From assembly GCA_012031225.1 (NCBI GenBank), contig JAAUTZ010000023.1:1-42454 (forward strand): a stretch of 42,454 nt of DNA, read 5' to 3'. Position numbers and translations under genes: made by a program. Positions 17,196-25,620 of this stretch are shown here, in pieces; position 1 is the stretch's first letter, and every line of letters starts with the position of its first letter. This DNA comes from Chloroflexaceae bacterium. Lineage in GTDB: Bacteria; Chloroflexota; Chloroflexia; Chloroflexales; Chloroflexaceae. Below the pieces are notes generated by a model. The model made no database searches. It had not been told where the DNA came from and worked only from the letters and a program-made list of their open reading frames with translations.

Positions 17196-17573
17196 TTACG
17201 GCATGTATTGTAGCTGATAGATCAGGAATTGCAAGCCCCACAAGGCCACCATGCCTACCGAGATGGCCAGCAGCACGCGCTTGGTGCGCCACATCACCGC
17301 CGCCGCAATGATGCCGGCTAACACGCGCTCATTCAGCCAGCCCTGCCCTAGCAGGTGCAGTTGCCCTTGATAGAAGACCAACGGCGGCACAATCAAGGCG
17401 GATAGCACCGCCGATGGCACGAAGCGCAATGCCCGCAGGATCAAGGGCGGGATTGCCAATCGCCCAGCGAGTACAATCAATGCCGCCCGAAAGGTGAGTG
17501 TCAAAGCCCCAATTGCGAGGAACAGCAACCAGATCGCGGCTTCACTCATTGCGAGCACAGGGGTCGGGATCAT
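17196..17573 (-). CDS. azlD: AzlD-type branched-chain amino acid exporter subunit
   Basis: A small (125-residue) membrane protein with about four helices. It is the partner of AzlC, and together they export branched-chain amino acids in characterised systems (BrnFE/AzlCD). FRAALIVLAGRLAIPPLILRALRFVPSAVLSALIVPPLV is typical of the AzlD family (FLPRALP..LL.R...P...RALR.VP.AVLAALV.P). Its ATG overlaps the azlC stop as ATGA (17573-17570), indicating translational coupling. A second in-frame ATG at 17549 is possible. Confidence 0.9.
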   Translation of the reverse strand: MIPTPVLAMSEAAIWLLFLAIGALTLTFRAALIVLAGRLAIPPLILRALRFVPSAVLSALIVPPLVFYQGQLHLLGQGWLNERVLAGIIAAAVMWRTKRVLLAISVGMVALWGLQFLIYQLQYMP

Positions 17574-18307
17574 GGCTGCTGCTCCCGGCGTTGCCCCTGC
17601 TCAAGCAGCAAGCCCGCCCCGATGCCACACAACGCGCCCACGATCAAGCCGAGATTGAAGGGCAAGCCGCGTGCGACGATAGCGACCCCACCGCCTACCA
17701 GCGCACTGAGCAGCGTTGCCCGATCCCGAATGGAGGGGATCAGCACGGCGATGAAGTTGAGCGAGATCGCAAAATCGAGTGACCATTCGGTGGGGATTTG
17801 AGTTCCCAGCAACGCCCCCGTCAGCGTACCGATGATCCACCCGACCCAGAGCAAGCCCGCTGCGCCCGCATAGTACCAGTGCTTCATCGGGGTGGGGATG
17901 TGCTCATTCAGTGCGCCAATCGTGATGCCATATGCTGGATCGGTGGTGAAGTAGGCCAGCAGGAGCTTCCAGTGCAACGGCAAATGTTGAAAGTGCGGCG
18001 CAAGCGAGGCACTATAGAGCAGGAAGCGCAGGTTGATCATGCTGGCGGTCAGCACAATCACGGCTACTGCCGCGCCCGCCGTGAGGAGCTGCATGGTGGC
18101 GAGCTGTGACGCGCCCGCAAAAATGATGACGGTCATGCCCATGGCCAGTGGCAGCGAGAAGCCGGTGGCGATGGCTGCCACCCCCGTAATCATCCCAAAT
18201 GGCACAATGCTCAAGAGCAGGGGCCATGACGTTGCCGCACCTTCCAGCAGAGCCGCACGCGGGCGGGTGAGCGTTGCCTGTGCAACATGTTCCGTTGAGC
18301 TAGTAAT
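17570..18307 (-). CDS. azlC: AzlC-type branched-chain amino acid exporter subunit, apparent ATT start
   Basis: The larger membrane component of an AzlCD exporter, about 245 residues. Family stretches include PLLLSIVPFGMITGVAAIATG, IIFAGASQLATMQLL, INLRFLLYSASLAPHF and TTDPAYGIT. The frame is open further upstream to an ATG at 18496, but that start overlaps the end of the glycerate kinase gene and has no ribosome site. A strong AAAGGAGG (18313-18320) sits 5-6 bases before an in-frame ATT at 18307, giving an N-terminus ITSSTEHVAQATLTRPRAALLEG of the expected length. No ATG, GTG or TTG lies near that site. Either this gene uses the rare ATT start or one base of the start codon is misread. The end overlaps azlD by 4 bases. 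Confidence 0.87.
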   Translation of the reverse strand: MTSSTEHVAQATLTRPRAALLEGAATSWPLLLSIVPFGMITGVAAIATGFSLPLAMGMTVIIFAGASQLATMQLLTAGAAVAVIVLTASMINLRFLLYSASLAPHFQHLPLHWKLLLAYFTTDPAYGITIGALNEHIPTPMKHWYYAGAAGLLWVGWIIGTLTGALLGTQIPTEWSLDFAISLNFIAVLIPSIRDRATLLSALVGGGVAIVARGLPFNLGLIVGALCGIGAGLLLEQGQRREQQP

Positions 18308-18365
18308 CGCTAATCCTCCTTTCGAGGCTGTACCCTGAAACCCCCTCCCCCTGAGACCTGACCGC

Positions 18366-19742
18366 TCACGCTGGCCATACCAGCACCAGTGCAAGATCGC
18401 TGACGTTTGTGCCAGTCGCACCCGGCTGAAGCAGATCGCCGAGTGCCGCAAAGAAGGGGTAGGCATCATTGTGCGCGAGGGCTGCATCCAGATCAAGCCC
18501 CGCCGCCTGCGCCCGGGCCAGTGTTGCGCCAGTCACTACTGCGCCTGCCGCATCGGTAGGGCCATCGTCGCCATCGGTGGCAAGCGTGAGCAAGGCCACA
18601 TTCGGCACGCCCGCCAGATCGCGCACCGCGCCCAACGCTAGCTCCTGATTGCGCCCGCCCTTGCCCGAACCGCGTAGCGTCACGGTTGTTTCGCCACCGA
18701 CAATGATGCAGGCGGGCAAAGCCACAAACGGCGTAGCACTGCTTGCCACCTCGCGCCCGATAGCCGCTAGCACGCGCCCGACCTCGCGGGCTTCGCCTTG
18801 CAGCCGCGTCGTCAAGATCAGGGTGTGCCAGCCCGCTGCTGCTGCCGCCTGCGCTGCGGCTTCTGCGGCGTGGCGATTGCTGCCCACCAGCACCGCCTGC
18901 GTGCGCGTAAAGAGGGGATCATCGGCACGCGGGTTTTCGGGCAATAAGCCTGCCGCGCCTGCCGTCAAGCGGTGCATGACCGATGCGGGGAGCTGCTCGG
19001 ATAGCCCGTACCGCTCCACAATTGCGAGGGCATCGGCAAAGCTGGTACGGTCCGGCACGCTCACCCCTGAGCCGATCTGGTCGAGCGCATCACCCACAAC
19101 ATCGGACAAGATCAGCGAGACAAGCTGGGCGGGCGCGGCAAGGCGGGCAAGGTTGCCGCCTTTGACCTGATCGAGGTGCTTACGAAGCGTGTTGATTGCA
19201 TCAATGCTGGCTCCACAGCGCAGCAGCGCGGTTGTTGTGGCTTGCAGGTCGCTCAGGCTCAGCCCGTCGGCGGGCAACGTGAGCAGAGCCGAGCTACCGC
19301 CCGATAGCAGCAACAGCACGAGATCATCGGCGGTGCGCTGGGCAAGGCATTGCACCAGTGCCTGCGTTGCCGCTACGCCGGCGGCATCGGGCACGGGATG
19401 TTGGGCAGCATAGCAACGCAGCGGCGCAAGCGCAGGCGGGGTGGCGACACTGCCCGCTTTGTAGATCAGCACGCCATCGTGGACACGCTCACCGAGCAGA
19501 TCGCACACCGCCTGCGCCATCGGGATACTCGCTTTGCCTGTGGCAAACACCAACACCCGCCGGGTAGGGGGCAGTGGGTAGCGTTGCCCGGCTAGCTCCA
19601 GCGTTGTGCCATCCCACGCCAAGCTGCGCTGCACGGCTGCATAGGGCGCAGCAGCAGCCAGTGCCGCCGCCATGATCTGCGTGGCAGTAGGGCCCCACGC
19701 CGCCGTGCGGAGCGTTTCAGTTGTCAGATCAAAGCTATGCAT
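18366..19742 (-). CDS. Glycerate 2-kinase (DUF4147/MOFRL family)
   Basis: The enzyme phosphorylates D-glycerate with ATP, probably giving 2-phosphoglycerate as in TtuD/GckA-type kinases, and so feeds glycerate from photorespiratory or tartronate routes into glycolysis. The N-terminal domain shows VLVFATGKASIPMAQAV, LLLLSGGSSALLTLP and NTLRKHLDQVKGGNLARLA. The C-terminal MOFRL domain shows GGETTVTLRGSGKGGRNQELAL, LATDGDDGPTDAAGAVV and HNDAYPFFAALGDLLQPGATGTNVSDL. The start is ATG 19742 or 19760; the longer frame to 19853 begins upstream of the predicted transcription start near 19811. It is the first gene of a five-gene minus-strand run (then azlC, azlD, CHAT-N-like, Cache-pLGIC). Confidence 0.92.
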   Translation of the reverse strand: MHSFDLTTETLRTAAWGPTATQIMAAALAAAAPYAAVQRSLAWDGTTLELAGQRYPLPPTRRVLVFATGKASIPMAQAVCDLLGERVHDGVLIYKAGSVATPPALAPLRCYAAQHPVPDAAGVAATQALVQCLAQRTADDLVLLLLSGGSSALLTLPADGLSLSDLQATTTALLRCGASIDAINTLRKHLDQVKGGNLARLAAPAQLVSLILSDVVGDALDQIGSGVSVPDRTSFADALAIVERYGLSEQLPASVMHRLTAGAAGLLPENPRADDPLFTRTQAVLVGSNRHAAEAAAQAAAAAGWHTLILTTRLQGEAREVGRVLAAIGREVASSATPFVALPACIIVGGETTVTLRGSGKGGRNQELALGAVRDLAGVPNVALLTLATDGDDGPTDAAGAVVTGATLARAQAAGLDLDAALAHNDAYPFFAALGDLLQPGATGTNVSDLALVLVWPA

Positions 19743-19817
19743 GGTAGGCAAGCTATGCATGGGTGTTGCTGTAACCAGTGTACGGTATGGAGAAAACGTA
19801 GGTTGATACTCTGTCGT

Positions 19818-19846
19818 ATTGTAAAAGCAGAAGTGGATTGCGGCAA
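19818..19846 (-). promoter_or_regulatory. Promoter of glycerate kinase-azlCD-pLGIC run
   Basis: On the minus strand TTGCCG (19846-19841) and TACAAT (19823-19818) are spaced by 17 bases. It lies about 70 bases before ATG 19742. This is the only convincing promoter I see for the five genes down to 14166. Confidence 0.65.
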
Positions 19847-19895
19847 GAGCCACTCATCGCCAGTTCCAGCAGACCACTTCCGGCATAGTGCTCCG

Positions 19896-19904
19896 TGCTA
19901 TAAT
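19896..19904 (+). promoter_or_regulatory. Extended -10 promoter of ParB-like operon
   Basis: TGC-TATAAT (19896-19904), a consensus extended -10 with a poor -35. Predicted start near 19911 rules out the GTG at 19910 and supports ATG 19949. It lies about 50 bases from the divergent glycerate kinase promoter. Confidence 0.6.
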
Positions 19905-19948
19905 ACCTAGTGAAAGAAGCCGACCCTGCCCAAGTCGAGACATACATC

Positions 19949-20866
19949 ATGGCAACTGCAAACCCTACCAAGCCTGAGAGGGAACAGCTAGAAAACGAAC
20001 TTGCCCTCCACCACGCCCTCACCGCGTTGCTACCGCCGCGCCCCGTTGCAGTGCAATCTATCGCCCTGCAATGGCTGCGCCCAAATCCCTTTCAGGTGCG
20101 CCAACGCTTTCACGAAGTGGTTGTGCTGGCGCAGGCCTTGCTGCAACACGGCGTGCACTTCCGCCTGCGCGTGCGCCCCGACAAAAACCTGCCCGGCTGC
20201 TATCAGGTGGCTTTTGGCGAACGCTGGGTACGTGCCGCGAGTCGCGCAGGGGTGCCGGCACTGGTCTGCGAAGTTGCCGATTACAGCGATGAGGAGCTGT
20301 TTGAGATTGGCTTGGCCGAGCATATCCGTCGCACCGAGCTTGATCCACTTGAAGAAGCCTTTGCCTTTCGCACCTTGATCGAACAGCAGGGGCGCACGAT
20401 TGAGCAACTGGAAGCGCGGATCGGGCGATCTCAGCCCTACATTATGCAACGCCTGCGGCTCCTGACCCAGCCGCTTCAAGCTGATACGCTCGCCGCATCC
20501 ATCACGGATCGGCTTGAGCCAGTGCTGCGCGTTGCAGCGTATGCCGACGTGCCCGACCCCGCCCCACTCACCGCGCCGGATCCAGCCACTACCGCGCATC
20601 GCCAGAGCCGCACCGGAACCCTCAACATGCGCCGCATTGCCGAGCGCGATCTCCGCACAATGCAGACTATCGTCGCCCGTTGGCAAGCGATTGCCAATGC
20701 GAATACGCCCGAACCGATCCCTGAACGGGAGTACCTCGAACGGATTCTGCACGAGCTACACCACGCCAGCGAGCTATTGCACCAGCACCTCAGCCTCAAT
20801 CACACCGCGCACCCACCGCTCCCCGAAGCCGAGATAACGGAGACCCACGATGCACCCGCCCCTTGA
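19949..20866 (+). CDS. ParB/Spo0J-like DNA-binding protein (orphan)
   Basis: A 305-residue protein with ParB N-terminal features. LRPNPFQVRQRFHEVVVLAQAL resembles the first ParB box (pNP.QPR..f), and GERWVRAASRAG near residue 90 resembles the GERR.RA nucleotide (CTP)-binding box, but with Trp replacing the second Arg. EHIRRTELDPLEEAFAFRTLIEQQGRTIEQLEARIGRSQPYIMQRLRLL is the helix-turn-helix part. The C-terminal third is helical and not recognisable as the normal dimerisation domain. No ParA gene is adjacent, and the next genes suggest metabolism, so this is probably not the chromosome-partition ParB but a ParB-like regulator. Its end overlaps the DUF309 gene by 17 bases. Confidence 0.78.
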   Translation: MATANPTKPEREQLENELALHHALTALLPPRPVAVQSIALQWLRPNPFQVRQRFHEVVVLAQALLQHGVHFRLRVRPDKNLPGCYQVAFGERWVRAASRAGVPALVCEVADYSDEELFEIGLAEHIRRTELDPLEEAFAFRTLIEQQGRTIEQLEARIGRSQPYIMQRLRLLTQPLQADTLAASITDRLEPVLRVAAYADVPDPAPLTAPDPATTAHRQSRTGTLNMRRIAERDLRTMQTIVARWQAIANANTPEPIPEREYLERILHELHHASELLHQHLSLNHTAHPPLPEAEITETHDAPAP

Positions 20867-21236
20867 TCCACTGGCGATAGACCACTTCAACGCCGGACGT
20901 TACCGCGATGCCTTGCTCGCCTTTGAGGGGCAGTGGCACAGCGAACGCTCGGAGTTGCTCAAAGCCCTGATTAACCTGTCCAACGCCATGCTTCAGCTCC
21001 AGATCGGCTTGGTGACTGCGCCGCGCCGCAACCTTGCGCGAGCGGTAGATATGCTCACCACCTGCTCGCCTGCGGTCGCTGCCGCCGCTGGGGTGGATCT
21101 GCCCCGCCTGCATGCCGCGATTGCCCGCGTACAGGCCTGCATTCCGCCCGATGCGGTGTCGGGCGAGGATCAGATTGATCCGGCACGCATCCCTTCAATC
21201 CAGATCAGGACGGGCAATGACGACCACACCGGCTGA
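20850..21236 (+). CDS. DUF309-like small helical protein
   Basis: A 128-residue soluble, mostly helical protein. DHFNAGRYRDALLAFEGQWHSERSELLKALINLSNAMLQLQIG follows the DUF309 pattern (FN.G.f.EAHE.wE..W......L..LIQLa.a), although the usual EAHE glutamate-histidine part is DALLAFE here. The function of DUF309 is unknown. The start ATG lies inside the end of the ParB-like gene, and its own end overlaps the CinA/NadD-like gene by 20 bases, so the three are translationally coupled. Confidence 0.75.
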   Translation: MHPPLDPLAIDHFNAGRYRDALLAFEGQWHSERSELLKALINLSNAMLQLQIGLVTAPRRNLARAVDMLTTCSPAVAAAAGVDLPRLHAAIARVQACIPPDAVSGEDQIDPARIPSIQIRTGNDDHTG

Positions 21237-22407
21237 TATTCAGCAGATCGTTGCCCAGATTCACGCCGCGCCGCCGCAGCTCGTGCTAGAATTTGCGGGC
21301 GCGGGGAGTCTCGGCTTGTGGTGGCTGCACAGCGTCGGCGGCTCCTCACGCACGATCCTCGAAGCCACAGATCGTTACGCCCATGCCGCCCTCAGCGATC
21401 TGCTCGGTAGCCCGCCGCAACGGGCGGTTGCTATCGAAACGGCCCTCGCTATGGCGAGCCACGCCTACCGCCGCGCCCGCCTGCTTGCCCACGCCGAACA
21501 CCAGCCGCACCAATCGGCGTTGCCCCTGCTGGGTGTGGCGTGTACCGCCACGATTGCCACCGACTACACCAAACGCGGGCAGCATCGGGGTGTGGTGGCT
21601 GTGCAGCACGCAACTGGTAGCACCGCGTATGCCCTCACGCTGATCAAAGGCTTACGTGAGCGGGAACACGAGGAGAGCCTGATCAGCCGCCTGCTGCTGC
21701 ACGCCATTGCCCGGAGCTGTGGGCTAGCGGTGCCAAACCTGCTCCCGACACTCACGAGTAGCGAGGTGATCGAAGAACACCACCAAATGGCAACCGATCC
21801 ACTGGCGCGGCTGCTGCGCGGCGATGTGCGGAGCGTGACGGTTTACCCCGATGGGCGGCAGGTTGCCAATGATGCCGTGCAGGGCGCGTTGCTGTCTGGC
21901 TCGTTCAATCCGTTGCACGCGGGGCACATTCGCCTTGCTGAAGTTGCGGCGAGCACACTGGGGCAGCCTGCGCTGTTTGAGCTACCGATTCACAATGCCG
22001 ATAAAGGCCCCTTGATCGCAGAGGAGATCGAACGCCGGATTCAGCAATTCGCGGGGCGGTATTCCGTTGTGCTGTCGCGGGCGGCCCTCTTCACCGAGAA
22101 AGCCATGCTCTTTCCCGGCTGCACCTTCGTCGTCGGTTACGATACGGCGTTGCGGCTCGTCAATCCGCGCTACTACGGCGACCCCGATGCACCCACCACC
22201 GCCGAGACTGCGATGCACGCCGCACTTGGGCACATTCAGGCGGCGCACTGCCGCTTTCTCGTAGCGGGGCGGGTGCATCAGGGGCAGTTTCAGACGTTGG
22301 CCGATATTGCCATCCCGCCTGCTTTTGCCGATATGTTTCACGCCGTCTCAGAGGAGCTATTCCGGGTAGACCTCTCATCCAGCGAAATCCGCGCCCGCAG
22401 CGAGTAG
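21217..22407 (+). CDS. CinA-like domain fused to NadD-like nucleotidylyltransferase
   Basis: A 396-residue cytoplasmic protein. The N-terminal domain (about 15-185; FAGAGSLGLWWLHSVGGSSRTILEA, LLGVACTATIATDY, LLLHAIARS) has the outline of the CinA C-terminal (PncC-like) fold. The C-terminal domain is a nucleotidylyltransferase with GSFNPLHAGHIRLAE at 228-242 (the H.GH motif) and a RVDLSSSEIRAR end resembling the ISST.IR motif of NadD-type enzymes. The same domain order and many of the same words occur in a plant family typified by Arabidopsis At2g01220, as I recall it. The substrate is unproven; NAD-related chemistry is the natural guess from both folds. ATG 21217 has AGGA 6-9 bases upstream; longer frames overlap the DUF309 gene too far. 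Confidence 0.82.
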   Translation: MTTTPADIQQIVAQIHAAPPQLVLEFAGAGSLGLWWLHSVGGSSRTILEATDRYAHAALSDLLGSPPQRAVAIETALAMASHAYRRARLLAHAEHQPHQSALPLLGVACTATIATDYTKRGQHRGVVAVQHATGSTAYALTLIKGLREREHEESLISRLLLHAIARSCGLAVPNLLPTLTSSEVIEEHHQMATDPLARLLRGDVRSVTVYPDGRQVANDAVQGALLSGSFNPLHAGHIRLAEVAASTLGQPALFELPIHNADKGPLIAEEIERRIQQFAGRYSVVLSRAALFTEKAMLFPGCTFVVGYDTALRLVNPRYYGDPDAPTTAETAMHAALGHIQAAHCRFLVAGRVHQGQFQTLADIAIPPAFADMFHAVSEELFRVDLSSSEIRARSE

Positions 22408-22448
22408 GCCCGGCGCAACCCGCGCAATCTGCCCGCGAGCACCTGCCC

Positions 22449-23141
22449 CTACCCACCCAACATCTGCCGCAGATCCTGCTCGAGCACGGTAGGGGGGATG
22501 CCGTAGCCGTAGATTGTGTGGAGCCGCCCTTGCGGATCAACAAGGTAGATGGCCGTTGAATGATCCACCAGATACGCCGCGCTTGTACCTGCTACTTGGT
22601 TCTTCTGGAAGAATACGCCATAGTCGGGGGCAATCTTGCGGATCTCGCTTGGCGGGGCAGTCAAGCCCACAAACGTCTCACTGAAGTTGCCTATATACCG
22701 CTTCAGCACATCGGACGTGTCGCGCTCGCCATCCACGCTCACCATCACGAAATTGACTTCGGTGCCGAGATCGCCGAGCAGCTTTTGGGCCCGGGCCATG
22801 TCGGCCAGCGAGGTGGGGCAAACATCGGGGCAGTAGGTGTAGCCAAAGTAGATCAGCGTCGGCTTGCCCGCAAAATCGCTCAGGCTGATCGGTTGCCCAT
22901 CCTGATTCGTCAGGGTGAAGTTGTTCAGTTGGCGCGGCGGCTCAATGCGGGTGCCCGATGTGGGGATCGGGATGCCGCCGCCCAAGCCGGGTGCGTTGCT
23001 GGCTTCTTGCGTCGCACGGCTCGGCTGCATCGCATTAAAGACAACCGCAATCGCCACGAGCAGCACCGCCCCTAGAATCACCGGCACGAGCCAGCGCGGG
23101 GTGCTTGATTTGGGCAGCGGTGGGGATGATTTGTGTTGCAT
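22449..23141 (-). CDS. SCO1/SenC copper chaperone
   Basis: A membrane-anchored thioredoxin-fold protein of 230 residues that delivers copper to the CuA site of cytochrome oxidase, facing outside. One N-terminal helix (about residues 17-37) is followed by a linker and the Sco domain. The metal ligands are present: CPDVCP (Cys104 and Cys108) and His194 in LVDHSTAIYLVD. YFGYTYCPDVCPTSLADM is the classic family signature. AAGGA sits 7 bases before the ATG. It is 75 bases downstream of the PCu(A)C gene in the same direction, so the two probably form one unit for copper insertion. Confidence 0.95.
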   Translation of the reverse strand: MQHKSSPPLPKSSTPRWLVPVILGAVLLVAIAVVFNAMQPSRATQEASNAPGLGGGIPIPTSGTRIEPPRQLNNFTLTNQDGQPISLSDFAGKPTLIYFGYTYCPDVCPTSLADMARAQKLLGDLGTEVNFVMVSVDGERDTSDVLKRYIGNFSETFVGLTAPPSEIRKIAPDYGVFFQKNQVAGTSAAYLVDHSTAIYLVDPQGRLHTIYGYGIPPTVLEQDLRQMLGG

Positions 23142-23216
23142 AGGGGTATCCTTCTGGGCTTGCTAGGTGGGGGCGGGAACCAATTGCCCCACCCCCCACG
23201 ATCACGCTAGCCGTTG

Positions 23217-23780
23217 CTAGCGTTGCTCCACTGGAGCCGTCACTTGGATCTCTTTGCCGCTGGCGAGCTTCAGCGTCAACTCTACTTCGTCGCCCGCATT
23301 CAAGTCTTGGTTCAGGTCAATCAGCATCACATGCAGCCCGCCCGGCTGAAGCTCGGCACTGCCGCCCGCCGGTATCTCAATCTGCTCGATGGGGAACATC
23401 TTCATCACGCCGTTCTCCATCGTCATATCGTGGATCTCGACAATCTTGGCTGCATCGGTGCTGGCTCCCACCAGCGCATCAGCTTCGCCACCGGTATTCA
23501 CAAGGCGCAGATACGCGGCACTATTGCCGCCGCCGCCCTGCCCCATGCTGCCATGATCCATACTCCCACCGCTGTGATCCATATTCCCGCCCATTGCCGC
23601 ATCGCTCATGCCCGTGGTGACTGCCGGACGCACCCACACCGAGCCAGATTCTACCGCCACTCCGCCATCGCCTGCGGGAGCCGCCCCACCGCCACATGCA
23701 CCCAACAGCAGCAGCAACACTGCTCCTATCCCAAACGCCACCACCTTCGCCTTGATCGTGATCATATTGAAAACTTGCAT
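23217..23780 (-). CDS. PCu(A)C-type copper chaperone lipoprotein
   Basis: A periplasm/exterior-facing copper(I) chaperone of 187 residues, carrying a signal peptide with lipobox LGAC (Cys29). Before the core lies a Met/His/Gly-rich stretch (MGGNMDHSGGSMDHGSMGQ) that can bind copper, and the core carries the family ligands in EIHDMTMENGVMKM and GGLHVMLIDL (H.M pairs). Such proteins supply copper to Sco1 or directly to cytochrome oxidase; the sco gene follows directly. The start ATG 23780 is preceded by GAAGGAGA at about 11 bases; ATG 23765 is an alternative. Confidence 0.93.
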   Translation of the reverse strand: MQVFNMITIKAKVVAFGIGAVLLLLLGACGGGAAPAGDGGVAVESGSVWVRPAVTTGMSDAAMGGNMDHSGGSMDHGSMGQGGGGNSAAYLRLVNTGGEADALVGASTDAAKIVEIHDMTMENGVMKMFPIEQIEIPAGGSAELQPGGLHVMLIDLNQDLNAGDEVELTLKLASGKEIQVTAPVEQR

Positions 23781-23986
23781 TGTTGTCTTTTCTCCTTCAT
23801 CGTGAAAGAATGATTACCAGATCCTACCGATTAGACCACCAGTCCACTCGTCCATACCAACGCGATGTTGTCCGCCGCGCAGATCAGGGTAGCACGCAGG
23901 CATACCCAGCAGGGCAAGCGGATTGCCGTGGCACTACCCTGCGGGGCAGCGCGGCAATGCGCGTGCGTGCAATGCGTGTGCGTATG

Positions 23987-24397
23987 CTACGATGCGTAGG
24001 GCAGCGGGCGGGGTGGGGGTGGCTCAGGAGAATTGGGAACCGAGCAACCGTGCCGCTCAAGGGGGCGCGGCAGCAAGGCAAGCAGGACGAAGATTGCCGC
24101 TAATCCGGGGGCAAGGCTTGGCACAGCATAGGTGATGCTCTGGAGTTGGGCGAAATCAAGCGGGTAGGGCCCTGCGCCGTGGGCATCGCCGGGCGTGTGG
24201 CAGATCATAACCGCCTGCCCAGCCACAACAATCTGGGCGGGCACGCGCTCGATCTGCACCAGATGGCAGTGCAGAATGCAGATGAACAGCATGGCTGCGG
24301 TGGTGCATGCCGCCGCAAGGAGGATCAACCGATACCACCTATGCAAGGTGCGGGGCTGTTGTCGTGTGGGGTACCAGATTGCGGCTACGTATTGCAT
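23987..24397 (-). CDS. Small membrane protein of copper locus, function unknown
   Basis: A 136-residue protein with two hydrophobic segments (about residues 23-43 and 92-108). Between and around them are possible metal ligands: CILHCHL at the end of helix 1 and VMICHTPGDAHG in the external loop. The pattern is reminiscent of DUF2946-type small proteins often found beside copper genes, but I cannot confirm the family. It lies upstream of the PCu(A)C gene in the same direction with a gap of about 200 bases. A minus-strand promoter element ends 6 bases before the ATG, so the mRNA may be leaderless. Confidence 0.6.
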   Translation of the reverse strand: MQYVAAIWYPTRQQPRTLHRWYRLILLAAACTTAAMLFICILHCHLVQIERVPAQIVVAGQAVMICHTPGDAHGAGPYPLDFAQLQSITYAVPSLAPGLAAIFVLLALLPRPLERHGCSVPNSPEPPPPRPLPYAS

Positions 24398-24403
24398 AGC
24401 GAT

Positions 24404-24412
24404 ATTGTACCA
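24404..24412 (-). promoter_or_regulatory. Extended -10 promoter of copper locus
   Basis: The minus strand reads TGG-TACAAT immediately before the ATG at 24397. The predicted transcription start coincides with the start codon, implying a leaderless transcript. The -35 (TTCAAG, 16-base spacer) is weak. Confidence 0.45.
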
Positions 24413-24499
24413 CAGCCTGTCTTAGCTTGAATGAGTATCATCAGAGAATAATAGCATAATGGGTCGTGCTGCACCGCCTGCTAGTCACTTTACAATATA

Positions 24500-24508
24500 T
24501 GCTACAAT
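24500..24508 (+). promoter_or_regulatory. Candidate extended -10 promoter of mdh
   Basis: TGC-TACAAT (24500-24508) about 58 bases before the mdh ATG. The -35 region is poor. Confidence 0.4.
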
Positions 24509-24517
24509 AGCGGCTAG

Positions 24518-25501
<984 letters not shown>

Positions 25502-25530
25502 CAGGCTAGGTTTCACGGGTTAGTTGGCGC

Positions 25531-25572
25531 GTGGCGTAGGGCGTAAAGCTCTGCGCCACTTTTTGCTTTTTT
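25531..25572 (+). terminator. Rho-independent terminator after mdh
   Basis: GTGGCGTAG (25531-25539) pairs with CTGCGCCAC (25551-25559), with one G-U pair, followed by TTTTTGCTTTTTT. This is the best terminator in the window. Confidence 0.85.
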
Positions 25573-25620
25573 GCTATGGGGGGCTGTGGGGCACAGCCCC
25601 CTGCGCCCGCACCGCGTCTC

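Noticed and set aside
23167-23200. G/C-rich inverted repeat between the PCu(A)C and sco genes as a terminator
   Set aside because: The arms pair poorly without many mismatches and there is no T-tract; the low-complexity G and C runs explain the apparent symmetry.
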